Assembly: GCA_041591635.1 (NCBI GenBank)
Contig: JBFHRO010000010.1
Coordinates: 1-30,831 of the forward strand
Length of the DNA stretch: 30,831 nucleotides
Direction of reading: 5' to 3'
From: JACKOD01 sp041591635
GTDB lineage: Bacteria > Pseudomonadota > Gammaproteobacteria > Pseudomonadales > Oleiphilaceae
A program made the position numbers and the translations under genes. Each line of letters opens with the position of its first letter. Position 1 is the first letter of the stretch. This document shows, piece by piece, positions 16,316-24,017 of the stretch. Under the pieces are notes generated by a model that was given only the letters and a program-made list of their open reading frames with translations, did no database searches and had not been told where the DNA came from.

Positions 16316-16491
16316 TTAATAGCGCAGCACGATTGGCAAATGTGATTTGAAATGCTGGAAGTCTTTATCGATGGTGAATATGGTTGCTTTAGGGAAACGC
16401 TGCATTAACGGTATCTTTCTTTGATTTAAAGCCACCAACTTTCAATGCGGCGTCTAATAGATCATTATCCAACGCTAAATTTGTAGCCATG
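16316..16491 (-). pseudogene. vapBC toxin-antitoxin remnant (frameshift plus internal deletion)
   Basis: From an ATG at 16491 the frame reads MATNLALDNDLLDAALK, the start of a VapB-type antitoxin (DUF2191 family). One extra A near 16440 shifts the frame. In the next frame the antitoxin continues as VGGFKSKKDTVNAAF. Directly after that, again in another frame, comes FTIDKDFQHFKSHLPIVLRY and a stop at 16316-16318. This matches the C-terminal end of a VapC PIN-domain toxin. The rest of the antitoxin and most of the toxin are gone, so neither can work. The stretch is more AT-rich than its surroundings. Family names rest on recognising conserved segments by eye. Confidence 0.7.
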
Positions 16492-16609
16492 ATTTACTCC
16501 GTTACACAAAGCTCTACACATAGGGTATGCCAAACAAAAAGAGCTACCAAGTGGCGGCTACGGACCCAAAACACTTGATCCACCTAAAGCAAAGCCAGGA
16601 GCGTCGCGC

Positions 16610-18421
16610 ATGGATTCAAGCGTCATCTACAACACGCTGAAGGATTATTTCGGTTACCGCGAGTTTCGGTTTCACCAGGAGGCGGTGATTGGCCGCACGC
16701 TGGCGGGCCGCAGCAATCTGGTGATTATGCCCACGGGCGGGGGCAAGTCCTTGTGCTATCAACTGCCGGCGATACTGCTGCCGGGGATCACGGTAGTAGT
16801 GTCGCCCCTGATTGCCTTGATGCAGGATCAGGTCGCCGGGCTGCTGGCCAATGGCGTCAAGGCGCAGGCACTGCACAGCAATTGCACGCCCGAACAGGAG
16901 CGCGACATTCGGGCCGGTGTCGAAAATGGCCAGCTCAAACTCCTGTATGTGTCGCCCGAGCGGGCGGTAACACCGGGCTTCATTCACTGGCTGCAACGCC
17001 AGAAAGTGGCCCAGCTGGTGGTTGATGAAGCCCATTGCGTGTCTATGTGGGGTAACGACTTTCGCCCGGAATACGCCCGGTTACCCGAATTGCTGGCGAG
17101 TTTTCCGGGGGTGCCGGTGAATGCGCTTACCGCCACGGCCGATCCGGCCACGCGGGAGGACATTGCCATCAAGCTCCAGCTGACCGACGCCGACCGGTTT
17201 GTGTCCAGCTTTGAGCGGCCCAACATTCATATTGAGTGTTATCCGGCCCAGAAACGCATGGATGCCATCACCGGCTACCTCAGGGCCAACCCGGGGCGCG
17301 CCGGCATCATTTATTGCCTCAGCCGCACCGGTACCGAGGAGGTGGCGCAAAAACTGCGGCTCAAGGGCTTCAACGCCCGCCATTACCATGCCCGCATGAG
17401 TGCCGACGAGCGCAAACAGGTGCAGGAGGCGTTTTCGCGCGATGCGGTGGACATTGTGTGCGCGACCATCGCCTTTGGCATGGGAATCGACAAGCCCAAT
17501 ATTCGCTGGGTGATTCATTACAACCTGCCCAAAAACGTTGAAAGCTACTATCAGGAAATCGGCCGTGCCGGTCGTGATGGCGAGCCGGCCGAGGCGATTT
17601 TGTTTGCCGGAGCGGGCGATCTGAAAACCTATCAGGAATTCATTACCAACAGCGTTGGCGCCGAAGAATACAAAGAGGTGCAACGCAAGAAACTGTATCG
17701 CCTCTGGGAGCTGACACAAACCCGCTCGTGCCGCACCAATCTGGTTCTGGGCTACTTTGGCGAGCATCGATCAACGCCCTGTGGCCACTGTGATGTCTGC
17801 CAGAATCCGCCCCGGGGGTTCGATGGCACCGAGCTGGCGCAAAAGGCCCTGTCGGCCTGTTACCGGGTGAACCAGAATGCGGCCCTGACAACCCTGGTGC
17901 AGGTATTGCGCGGGTCTTTCTCGCCCGAAGTGAAGGCAAACCGCTACGATCAGATCAAAACCTTCGGCGCCGGGGCGCAGGTGAGCACCAAGGAGTGGAA
18001 CCACTACATTACCCAGATGATCGACCAGGGGCTGCTGGCGATTGACTTCCATCGTCAGGGCAAGCTGGCGCTCACGCCCTTGTCGATGCAGGTGCTGAAA
18101 CAGGGGCAGACAGTGCAACTGTTCGAGCCCAAGGAGCAAACGCTGCGTACCCGGCAGATTCAGGCGGCCGATCTGTCGGAGCAGCCTTACGATCAGGCGC
18201 TTTACGACGCACTGGCACGCTTGCGGCGCCAGATCAGCGAGGAAAACGGCAACAAGCCGGCCTTTACGGTGTTTTCCAATGCCACCTTGCAAGACATGGC
18301 CCGCCGCCAGCCCACCAGCCTGGAAGCCTTTGCCCAGGTGAACGGTGTGGGCAATCGCAAGCTCGAACAGTACGGTGATCGTTTTGTGGCCTGCATTCGC
18401 GAGACGCTGGCGACCTGCTGA
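16610..18421 (+). CDS. recQ: ATP-dependent DNA helicase RecQ
   Basis: This 603-residue protein is a 3'-5' DNA helicase of the RecQ family, acting in recombination and replication-fork repair. It carries motif 0 (FGYREFRFHQ), Walker A PTGGGKS (41-47), the DEAH box (139-142), WGNDFRPEY, TATAD and QEIGRAGRDG. The zinc-binding cysteine cluster (CRTN...CGHCDVC) and RQC domain follow. An HRDC domain closes the protein, with TSLEAFAQVNGVGNRKLEQY near the end. Length matches the Escherichia coli enzyme. An AGGAG element lies 9 bases before the ATG at 16610. The gene looks intact. Its last codons are repeated in decayed form at 19198-19281, and its upstream flank holds a toxin-antitoxin fossil. Confidence 0.96.
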   Translation: MDSSVIYNTLKDYFGYREFRFHQEAVIGRTLAGRSNLVIMPTGGGKSLCYQLPAILLPGITVVVSPLIALMQDQVAGLLANGVKAQALHSNCTPEQERDIRAGVENGQLKLLYVSPERAVTPGFIHWLQRQKVAQLVVDEAHCVSMWGNDFRPEYARLPELLASFPGVPVNALTATADPATREDIAIKLQLTDADRFVSSFERPNIHIECYPAQKRMDAITGYLRANPGRAGIIYCLSRTGTEEVAQKLRLKGFNARHYHARMSADERKQVQEAFSRDAVDIVCATIAFGMGIDKPNIRWVIHYNLPKNVESYYQEIGRAGRDGEPAEAILFAGAGDLKTYQEFITNSVGAEEYKEVQRKKLYRLWELTQTRSCRTNLVLGYFGEHRSTPCGHCDVCQNPPRGFDGTELAQKALSACYRVNQNAALTTLVQVLRGSFSPEVKANRYDQIKTFGAGAQVSTKEWNHYITQMIDQGLLAIDFHRQGKLALTPLSMQVLKQGQTVQLFEPKEQTLRTRQIQAADLSEQPYDQALYDALARLRRQISEENGNKPAFTVFSNATLQDMARRQPTSLEAFAQVNGVGNRKLEQYGDRFVACIRETLATC

Positions 18422-18465
18422 ACAGCCTGCACCCGGCTGGCACAGCGCGGCAAGCGCCTCGGTTA

Positions 18466-19068
18466 TTACAAGGCTGCCTTTTCAGTTTCATAAAAGGCAA
18501 GGTCGGTAAAGCCTTTTTTCAAGAGGGCATCACGCAGGGTTTCATGCACGATGATGGCATTGGTTGATTCAGCAAGGCGAAAGAGTAACAATCCATGTGC
18601 CTTATGTTTGTCAATCGCCAAGCCATCAAAGTCTGCGTCTGTGACAGGCGGGCCATCCGAATGAACGCTGACGCCGGACTTTTTCAAATCCGCCGCCGCC
18701 ACGAGACCAACAACGTTGACGGCGTTGTAATTGACATGTACTTGACCATTATCCGGATCGCGAATCGCAACGGGATAGGTTTGCAGATTAGTCACACCGG
18801 ATTCCTTCAATGCCTGAATCAGTGCGTCACTGAATAATGGAGCGTTAGCACGTAGATAGGATGGCATCTGATGACTGTCATCCGAAGAGTGGGGGTTAAA
18901 AGGTTTTAAACTGAATTTGATGGGGTTGGGGATGACTTCTGTCTCTGGAACCGGTGCCCCTTTACGCCAATAGTACCAATCCACTTCAGGATCGTTATCC
19001 GTATCACCTTCATGATTATCAATCCACCGGCCCCGTGTATCCCTTTCAAATAAATAATAGTTCCCCAT
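18466..19068 (-). CDS. Orphan Imm11/DUF1629-type immunity protein
   Basis: This 200-residue soluble protein has no signal peptide or membrane segment. Its C-terminal half fits the Imm11 (DUF1629, MXAN_0049-like) pattern: YPVAI...NYNAVNVVGLVAA, then FDGLAIDKHKAHGLLLFRLA, then IIVHETLRDALLKKGFTDLAF. Proteins of this family are predicted to neutralise polymorphic toxins, often HNH-type nucleases, delivered between bacteria. An AAGGA element sits 7-8 bases before the ATG. No toxin gene is adjacent, so it is an orphan, perhaps kept for defence against neighbours. Base composition is more AT-rich than in flanking genes. It lies between the true recQ end and a decayed second recQ end, which suggests acquisition. 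The family call is by pattern and the toxin partner is unknown. Confidence 0.7.
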   Translation of the reverse strand: MGNYYLFERDTRGRWIDNHEGDTDNDPEVDWYYWRKGAPVPETEVIPNPIKFSLKPFNPHSSDDSHQMPSYLRANAPLFSDALIQALKESGVTNLQTYPVAIRDPDNGQVHVNYNAVNVVGLVAAADLKKSGVSVHSDGPPVTDADFDGLAIDKHKAHGLLLFRLAESTNAIIVHETLRDALLKKGFTDLAFYETEKAAL

Positions 19069-19197
19069 GGTGTATTCCTTGTTGGCGTTATCGGTTTCTC
19101 GCGGTTGATGCTCTTTTTATTCGTCATGGAATCCTGCACTAAGCCTGACCTGGTTTCCACCCTGATGCAGGAAAAACCCGCAGGTGCTTTCTTTTGC

Positions 19198-19281
19198 ATG
19201 GGCAATCGCAAGGTTGATCAGTACGTCGATCGCTTTGCGGCCTGCATTTGCGACTGCCTTGAAGACCCTGTACCCCGCTAG
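19198..19281 (+). pseudogene. Decayed second copy of the recQ 3' end
   Basis: The stretch reads MGNRKVDQYVDRFAACICD in one frame, against VGNRKLEQYGDRFVACIRE in recQ. Over 57 bases I count 47 identities with recQ 18347-18403, and 12 of 19 residues match. The frame then runs to a TAG at 19279-19281, overlapping the 3' end of the CAP lipoprotein gene. Just upstream, from about 19150, the reading frame keeps a faint likeness to the recQ HRDC domain with gaps. It lies in the same orientation as recQ and cannot encode a helicase. Confidence 0.75.
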
Positions 19282-20036
19282 CGCGGCGCAGCAAATACCT
19301 GCGTCCAGTAAATGCGGTAGTCGGCGGCGGAATTGTCCACCTTGCTGACGGCGACCTCGGTGAAGTTGGCGTTCATGATGTTTTTGCAGTGGCCGGCGCT
19401 GTTGAGCCAGCCTTGCATGACCTGGCTGGCGCTGGTCTGGCCGGCGGCGATGTTTTCGCCGTAGGTGCGGTAGCTGTAGCCCGTGGCCTTGATGCGATCG
19501 CCCGCGCTCAGGCCGTTAGAGCCGGTGTGGCTGAAAAAGTTGTTGGTTGCCATGTCGGTGCTGTGACTCAGGGCCGCCTGCTCCAGGGTGCAGCTCCAGG
19601 CAACCTCGGCCACGGCCTTGTAGCTGGTGGTGCCGCAACTGCGGGCAGTACGCCGGGCTTCGTTGATCAGGTTCAGCAATTCGGTTTCCAGCGCATCCAG
19701 GGTGCAACCGCTGATGGGTGCCTCGGTAGCCGGGGGGTCTTGTACCGTTTCTGCGGGGGTGGTCTCCGGAGTCGGTGTGGTAGTCGGGGTCGTGGGTGCC
19801 GGTGTTGTGGGTGCAGGTGTCGTGGGTGCCGGTGTCGTCGGTGTGCTGCTGGTGTCGGTTGCCGCCGCAGTGGTACTCTCGCCCGCCGGCGCCTGACTTG
19901 AGGGCAGGGCAGTGACAGTGGGCGGCGTGGCCGTTTCGGGTGCCGCGCTACCCGAGCTGCCACAGGCACTGAGCAGTGACAGACTCAAGAGTGGCAATAG
20001 CACCAGGGGCAACCGGTGAGGCAGCAAACGATTCAT
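19278..20036 (-). CDS. CAP-domain (SCP/PR-1-like) lipoprotein
   Basis: I use the ATG at 20034-20036 (MNRLLPHR), giving 252 residues; the open frame has 11 more residues upstream without a signal. A lipoprotein signal ends at LLSAC with Cys25. A Pro/Thr-rich linker with three to four PTTPA repeats spans about 60-100. The CAP domain covers the C-terminal 140 residues: LLNLINEARR, HSTDMATNNFFSHTG, YGENIAAG and GHCKNIMNANFTEVAV. These include the conserved His and Glu cavity residues. Four or more cysteines may pair. Bacterial CAP proteins are secreted or surface proteins of mostly unknown activity. The linker suggests the domain is held away from the membrane. The gene stands alone, downstream of the AraC-type gene on the same strand. 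Confidence 0.88.
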   Translation of the reverse strand: MNRLLPHRLPLVLLPLLSLSLLSACGSSGSAAPETATPPTVTALPSSQAPAGESTTAAATDTSSTPTTPAPTTPAPTTPAPTTPTTTPTPETTPAETVQDPPATEAPISGCTLDALETELLNLINEARRTARSCGTTSYKAVAEVAWSCTLEQAALSHSTDMATNNFFSHTGSNGLSAGDRIKATGYSYRTYGENIAAGQTSASQVMQGWLNSAGHCKNIMNANFTEVAVSKVDNSAADYRIYWTQVFAAPR

Positions 20037-20223
20037 GGATGATCCTTCCCTATCGGGCGAGCAAAACAAGGCGTGATGAGACCGAGCCTACCGGAACAGT
20101 CACGTTATCTTGAAGCGGTTTTTCGTTGCGATTTGTGGTGATGCGACCGGCTTGGCAGATGTGCCGCGCTCTTGTTGGCAGCACGGCCTGATTCGGCCGC
20201 AAAGCCGGGTCCTGGCCTTGGCA

Positions 20224-21105
20224 CTAGCGATACCGCAAGTGCTGATATTCCCGGGGCGACATGCCGATGACCTTGCGAAACAGGCGCGAAAAATAATAGG
20301 GGTCATCGTAGCCGAGCTGGCGGGCGATTTCGCGGATCTGGCGCTCGCTCATGTCGAGCAGGTAGCAGGCTTGTTCCATCTTCAGATGAATGAACTGCTC
20401 AATGGGCGAGCGGCCGGTAAGCTGTTTGTATTTTTTGGCAAAGTAAAACCGTGAAAGATTGACCGAGGCCGCCATTTCGTCGAGATCCAGCTGGCCATGC
20501 AGCCGCTGCAGCATCAGCGCATGAATGGCCTCCAGGCGGATACCGGGATGCCGGCGCGCCTTTACCGCCGGCATCTGTACTGCCAGGTAGCTGAGCAGTT
20601 GGCGCAACTGCTGGGCGGCGTGAATAAATACCTTGTCACTGAAGCCGGTGTTGCGCACCGCCAGCAGGGCCTCGAAATCGGCCATCAGGCGGGGCAGTAT
20701 GCCCAGGTGCACCATCGGGCAGGCGGTGTCACAGGCCAGATTGTCTACAAAGGCCTGGGCCAGGTGGCCGTCAAAATGAATCCAGAAAATGGTCCAGGGG
20801 TCATGGCGATCGGCCTGATAGCCATGCGCCAGGCCCTTGGGCAGAATCACCAGATCGCCTTTGCCGACCCGCCAGGATTCCCCGCGCGCCTGCAGGTGCC
20901 CGGCCCCTTCGCTGCAGTAGATGAGCAGGTAATCGTCGTGCTGGTCGCGTTGCATGCGATGCCCGCCGGCATGGGGGTAATAGCCAAAGCGCAGCGGATA
21001 GAGATCCTGGCATAAGGGGTTGTGCCGGTAGCGGCGCAGGATCAGATCGGGCACATGAAAGCGCACGCCGTGGGCGGGCAGGGGCCAGTTGGAGGGTTCG
21101 GACAC
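20224..21105 (-). CDS. mmsR: AraC-family transcriptional regulator, MmsR-like
   Basis: This 293-residue regulator starts at a GTG (21103-21105) preceded by GAGG at 6 bases. The N-terminal half is an AraC-type cupin sensor, with YLLIYCSEGAGHLQ and GDLVILPKGLAHGY typical of the arabinose-binding fold. The C-terminal 100 residues hold two helix-turn-helix units: LDLDEMAASVNLSRFYFAKK and IREIARQLGYDDPYYFSRLF, followed by the PREY motif. It is divergent from the valine-degradation operon, the same arrangement as mmsR next to mmsAB in Pseudomonas aeruginosa. That supports activation of the operon, probably in response to valine or a breakdown product. The symbol rests on position as much as on sequence. 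Confidence 0.85.
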   Translation of the reverse strand: MSEPSNWPLPAHGVRFHVPDLILRRYRHNPLCQDLYPLRFGYYPHAGGHRMQRDQHDDYLLIYCSEGAGHLQARGESWRVGKGDLVILPKGLAHGYQADRHDPWTIFWIHFDGHLAQAFVDNLACDTACPMVHLGILPRLMADFEALLAVRNTGFSDKVFIHAAQQLRQLLSYLAVQMPAVKARRHPGIRLEAIHALMLQRLHGQLDLDEMAASVNLSRFYFAKKYKQLTGRSPIEQFIHLKMEQACYLLDMSERQIREIARQLGYDDPYYFSRLFRKVIGMSPREYQHLRYR

Positions 21106-21135
21106 GCAGGCCTCGCAGGTATCATGCTAGGGGTG

Positions 21136-21167
21136 AAGCCAAGATGGTGTGGCAAAGCCAAGATAGT
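21136..21167. promoter_or_regulatory. Direct-repeat operator for the AraC-type regulator
   Basis: AAGCCAAGATGGT (21136-21148) and AAGCCAAGATAGT (21155-21167) differ at one base of 13 and start 19 bases apart, about two helical turns. AraC-family proteins bind such same-facing half-sites. The repeats sit between the regulator start and the mmsA promoter region. Confidence 0.6.
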
Positions 21168-21173
21168 CCATCT

Positions 21174-21208
21174 ATTGACCAACTTCGTCAATCCAGTACC
21201 GCTATGCT
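21174..21208 (+). promoter_or_regulatory. Inverted repeat and promoter region of the mmsA operon
   Basis: ATTGAC (21174-21179) and GTCAAT (21187-21192) form a 6-base inverted repeat with a 7-base spacer. A TATGCT at 21203-21208 could serve as the -10. No good -35 stands at 17 bases from it, which fits a promoter that needs an activator bound just upstream. The assignment is an inference. Confidence 0.35.
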
Positions 21209-21274
21209 AAAGGCGTAGAATCTTCAGTGTCACCTTTGTATTCATTACTGCCGCCTGCGTAGAGGATGCCTGTC

Positions 21275-22768
21275 ATGCACAGCCGATTGCCCCTGTTTCT
21301 CGATGGTGAGTTTGTCGCCAGCGCCAGTACGCGCCTCTTGCCGGTCATCAATCCCGCCACCCAAGGGGTGCTGACTCAGGTACCCTGTGCCACCGCGCAG
21401 GAAGTCGAGCGTGCGGTGGCCTCGGCCCGGGAGGCATTCCGGCACTGGAAAGAAGTGCCTCCCAGCGATCGGGCGCGCCTTATGATGAAGTACGCGCAGC
21501 TGCTTAAAGCCCATCATGACGAGCTGGCTGAAATCCTCAGTCAGGAAACCGGCAAAATCTTTGCCGATGCCAAAGGGGATGTGTGGCGCGGCATTGAGGT
21601 GGTGGAGCAGGCCTGCAATATCCCGTCGCTGCTGATGGGGGAAACGGCCGAAAATGTGGCGCGCGAAATCGACACCTACAGCCTGATTCAGCCGCTGGGT
21701 GTCTGCGTGGGTGTCACCCCCTTCAATTTTCCGGCGATGATTCCCCTGTGGATGTATCCCCTGGCCATTGCCTGCGGCAATACCTTTGTGCTCAAGCCCT
21801 CGGAGCAAGATCCGATGACCCCCACGCGTCTGGCGCAACTTTTTGTCGAGGCGGGCTTTCCCAAAGGCGTGCTGCAAGTGATTCATGGCGACCGGGAACA
21901 GGTCGATCAACTGCTCACCCATCCCGATACCCGTGCCATTTCCTTTGTGGGTTCGGCCGCGGTCGGCCAGCATATTTACCGCACCGGCACCTGGCACCTC
22001 AAGCGCGTGCAGTGCATGACAGGCGCCAAGAACCACATGGTGATTATGCCCGATGCCCACAAGCAGCAGGTGATCAATCATCTGGTGGGCGCCTCGGTGG
22101 GCGCCGCCGGCCAGCGTTGCATGGCCATCAGCGTCGCGGTGTTTGTGGGGGAAAGCCGGGCATGGCTGCCTGAACTTCAGGCCGCGCTGGCGCAGGTCAA
22201 GCCGGGGCTCTGGAATGACGAGGACGCGGGCTTCGGCCCCCTGATCAGCGCCCGGGCAAAACAGCGGGTGCTGGGTTTGATCGCTCAGGGCAAGGCAGAA
22301 GGCGCCTGCTGCCTGCTTGACGGCTCGTCATTTACCCTGCCCGAGGCCCCCGAAGGAAACTGGATTGGCCCCACCTTGTTCAGTCAGGTGACGCCTAAGA
22401 TGCAGATCTACCGCGAGGAAATTTTCGGGCCAGTACTTTTGGCCGTTGAAGCCAATGACCTGGACGAAGCGCTGGCGATAATCAATGCCAACCCCTTCGG
22501 CAATGGCACCTCGATCTTTACAGCGTCCGGCGGGGCGGCCCGGTATTTTCAGCATCATGTGGAAGTGGGGCAGGTGGGGATCAACGTCCCCATTCCTGTG
22601 CCGCTGCCGTTTTTCTCCTTCACGGGCTGGAAAAACTCGTTTTACGGCGATCAGCACGCCTACGGCAAGCAGGCGGTGCGGTTTTACACCGAAACCAAAA
22701 CCGTGACCGCCCGCTGGTTTGATCACGATGCCCATGGCGGGCCAAACATGACCATTTCCCTCAAGTAA
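21275..22768 (+). CDS. mmsA: CoA-acylating methylmalonate-semialdehyde dehydrogenase
   Basis: This enzyme oxidises methylmalonate semialdehyde with NAD+ and CoA to propionyl-CoA and CO2, the last step of the lower valine pathway. I prefer the ATG at 21275 because AGAGG at 21261-21265 sits 9 bases before it. The ATG at 21266 touches that element and would add three residues. The 497-residue protein shows the aldehyde-dehydrogenase pattern: GVTPFNFPAMIPLWM, FVLKPSEQDP, FVGSAAVGQHIY, and the catalytic Cys282 in GAAGQRCMAIS. The C-terminal FFSFTGWKNSFYGD segment is typical of the MmsA group. It is the first gene of the five-gene operon. Confidence 0.95.
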   Translation: MHSRLPLFLDGEFVASASTRLLPVINPATQGVLTQVPCATAQEVERAVASAREAFRHWKEVPPSDRARLMMKYAQLLKAHHDELAEILSQETGKIFADAKGDVWRGIEVVEQACNIPSLLMGETAENVAREIDTYSLIQPLGVCVGVTPFNFPAMIPLWMYPLAIACGNTFVLKPSEQDPMTPTRLAQLFVEAGFPKGVLQVIHGDREQVDQLLTHPDTRAISFVGSAAVGQHIYRTGTWHLKRVQCMTGAKNHMVIMPDAHKQQVINHLVGASVGAAGQRCMAISVAVFVGESRAWLPELQAALAQVKPGLWNDEDAGFGPLISARAKQRVLGLIAQGKAEGACCLLDGSSFTLPEAPEGNWIGPTLFSQVTPKMQIYREEIFGPVLLAVEANDLDEALAIINANPFGNGTSIFTASGGAARYFQHHVEVGQVGINVPIPVPLPFFSFTGWKNSFYGDQHAYGKQAVRFYTETKTVTARWFDHDAHGGPNMTISLK

Positions 22769-22824
22769 GGAATGGATCAGTCAGGCGCAGCAAGTCCGCG
22801 CCCACGACGGCGGGAGCCAGTATC

Positions 22825-23985
22825 ATGGATTTTGCACTCAATGACGAACAGCGGGCCTTTGTGGCAGCGGCCCGGGCGTTTTCCCAAAAAGAACTGGCGC
22901 CCAAGGCCGCCCAGTGGGACGAGCAGGGACATTTTCCGGTCGATGTGATCAAAAAGGCCGGTGAACAGGGCTATTTGAGCCTCTACGTGCCGGTAGCCTG
23001 GGGCGGCATGGGACTGGGGCGGCTCGATGCCTGCCTGATTCTTGAGGAGTTATGCCACGGCTGCACCTCCACGGCGGCCTACATGACGATTCACAACATG
23101 GCTTCCTGGATGCTGGCGACCTTTGGCAGCGATGCCCTGCGCCACGCCTGGTGCCCGGCACTGGCCAGCGGCGAGTTGCTGGCCTCTTACTGCCTGACCG
23201 AGCCCAACGCGGGTTCCGATGCCGCCAGTTTGCGCACCACCGCCCGCAAGGAGGGCGACAGCTATCGGCTCAATGGCTCCAAGATGTTCATATCCGGTGC
23301 CGGTGCCACCGATGTGCTGGTGCTCATGGCGCGCACCGGGGGTGAGGGCGCCAAGGGGATTTCGTGCTTTCTGGTGCCCGCGAACACCCCCGGCGTCAGT
23401 TACGGTCGCAAAGAGCAGAAAATGGGCTGGAACAGCCAGCCCACCCGCGCTGTAGTGCTGGATGATGTGCGAATTCCCGCAGCCAACCTGATCGGCGGCG
23501 AAGGAGAAGGCTTCAAGATCGCCATGAAAGGGCTCGATGGCGGGCGCATCAATATCGCCACCTGCTCGTTGGGTACGGCGCAGGCCGCATTGGAGCAGGC
23601 GCAGGCCTATTTGCACAGCCGCCAGCAGTTCGGCCGCGCCATTGGCGAATTTCAGGCGTTACAGTTCAAGTTCGCCGATATGGTGACCGAGCTGGTGGCG
23701 GCGCGCCACCTGGTGCATCTGGCCGCCTGGAAGCTGGATCAGCAGGATCCCGATGCCACCACCTACAGTGCCATGGCCAAGCGTTTTGCTACCGATGCCG
23801 GATTTTTTGTGTGCAATGAGGCGCTGCAGATTCATGGCGGCTATGGTTATATCCGGGAGTACCCGCTGGAACGCCACCTGCGTGACAGCCGGGTGCACCA
23901 GATCCTCGAGGGCACCAACGAGATCATGCGCCTGATCATTGCCCGGCGCATGTTGCTCGAAGGCGCACTGGAGCTGGTGCGCTAG
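22825..23985 (+). CDS. Acyl-CoA dehydrogenase, probable isobutyryl-CoA dehydrogenase
   Basis: This 386-residue FAD enzyme most likely oxidises isobutyryl-CoA to methacrylyl-CoA, passing electrons to electron-transfer flavoprotein. Family motifs are YCLTEPNAGSDAASL (123-137), KMFISGAG, RQQFGRAIGEFQALQFKFAD, LQIHGGYGYIREYPLER and the loop ILEGTNEIMR with Glu362. Glu362 is at the usual catalytic-base position of this group. Length is normal. The gene starts 56 bases after mmsA, with a GGGAG element before the ATG. Substrate is assigned mainly from operon context, since close relatives act on other short-branched acyl-CoAs. Confidence 0.9.
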   Translation: MDFALNDEQRAFVAAARAFSQKELAPKAAQWDEQGHFPVDVIKKAGEQGYLSLYVPVAWGGMGLGRLDACLILEELCHGCTSTAAYMTIHNMASWMLATFGSDALRHAWCPALASGELLASYCLTEPNAGSDAASLRTTARKEGDSYRLNGSKMFISGAGATDVLVLMARTGGEGAKGISCFLVPANTPGVSYGRKEQKMGWNSQPTRAVVLDDVRIPAANLIGGEGEGFKIAMKGLDGGRINIATCSLGTAQAALEQAQAYLHSRQQFGRAIGEFQALQFKFADMVTELVAARHLVHLAAWKLDQQDPDATTYSAMAKRFATDAGFFVCNEALQIHGGYGYIREYPLERHLRDSRVHQILEGTNEIMRLIIARRMLLEGALELVR

Positions 23986-24017
23986 CCACCGCCGACTGCC
24001 ACACAGAGAGACTTGCC

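Larger units (their letters stand above)
16158..16609. other. Intergenic region upstream of recQ
   Basis: This gap between the divergent GGDEF-EAL gene and recQ holds the operon promoter candidate, the vapBC remnant and a small inverted repeat (TTGGCG-tgaat-CGCCAA, 16288-16304). The last 110 bases lead into recQ and end with an AGGAG ribosome binding site. No intact gene is present. Confidence 0.6.

Noticed and set aside
16288..16320. Possible integron attC half-site next to the vapBC fossil (inverted repeat then GCGTTAGC)
   Set aside because: Only one GTTA-type end is visible, the matching CTAAC side is missing, and no integrase or other cassette is present.
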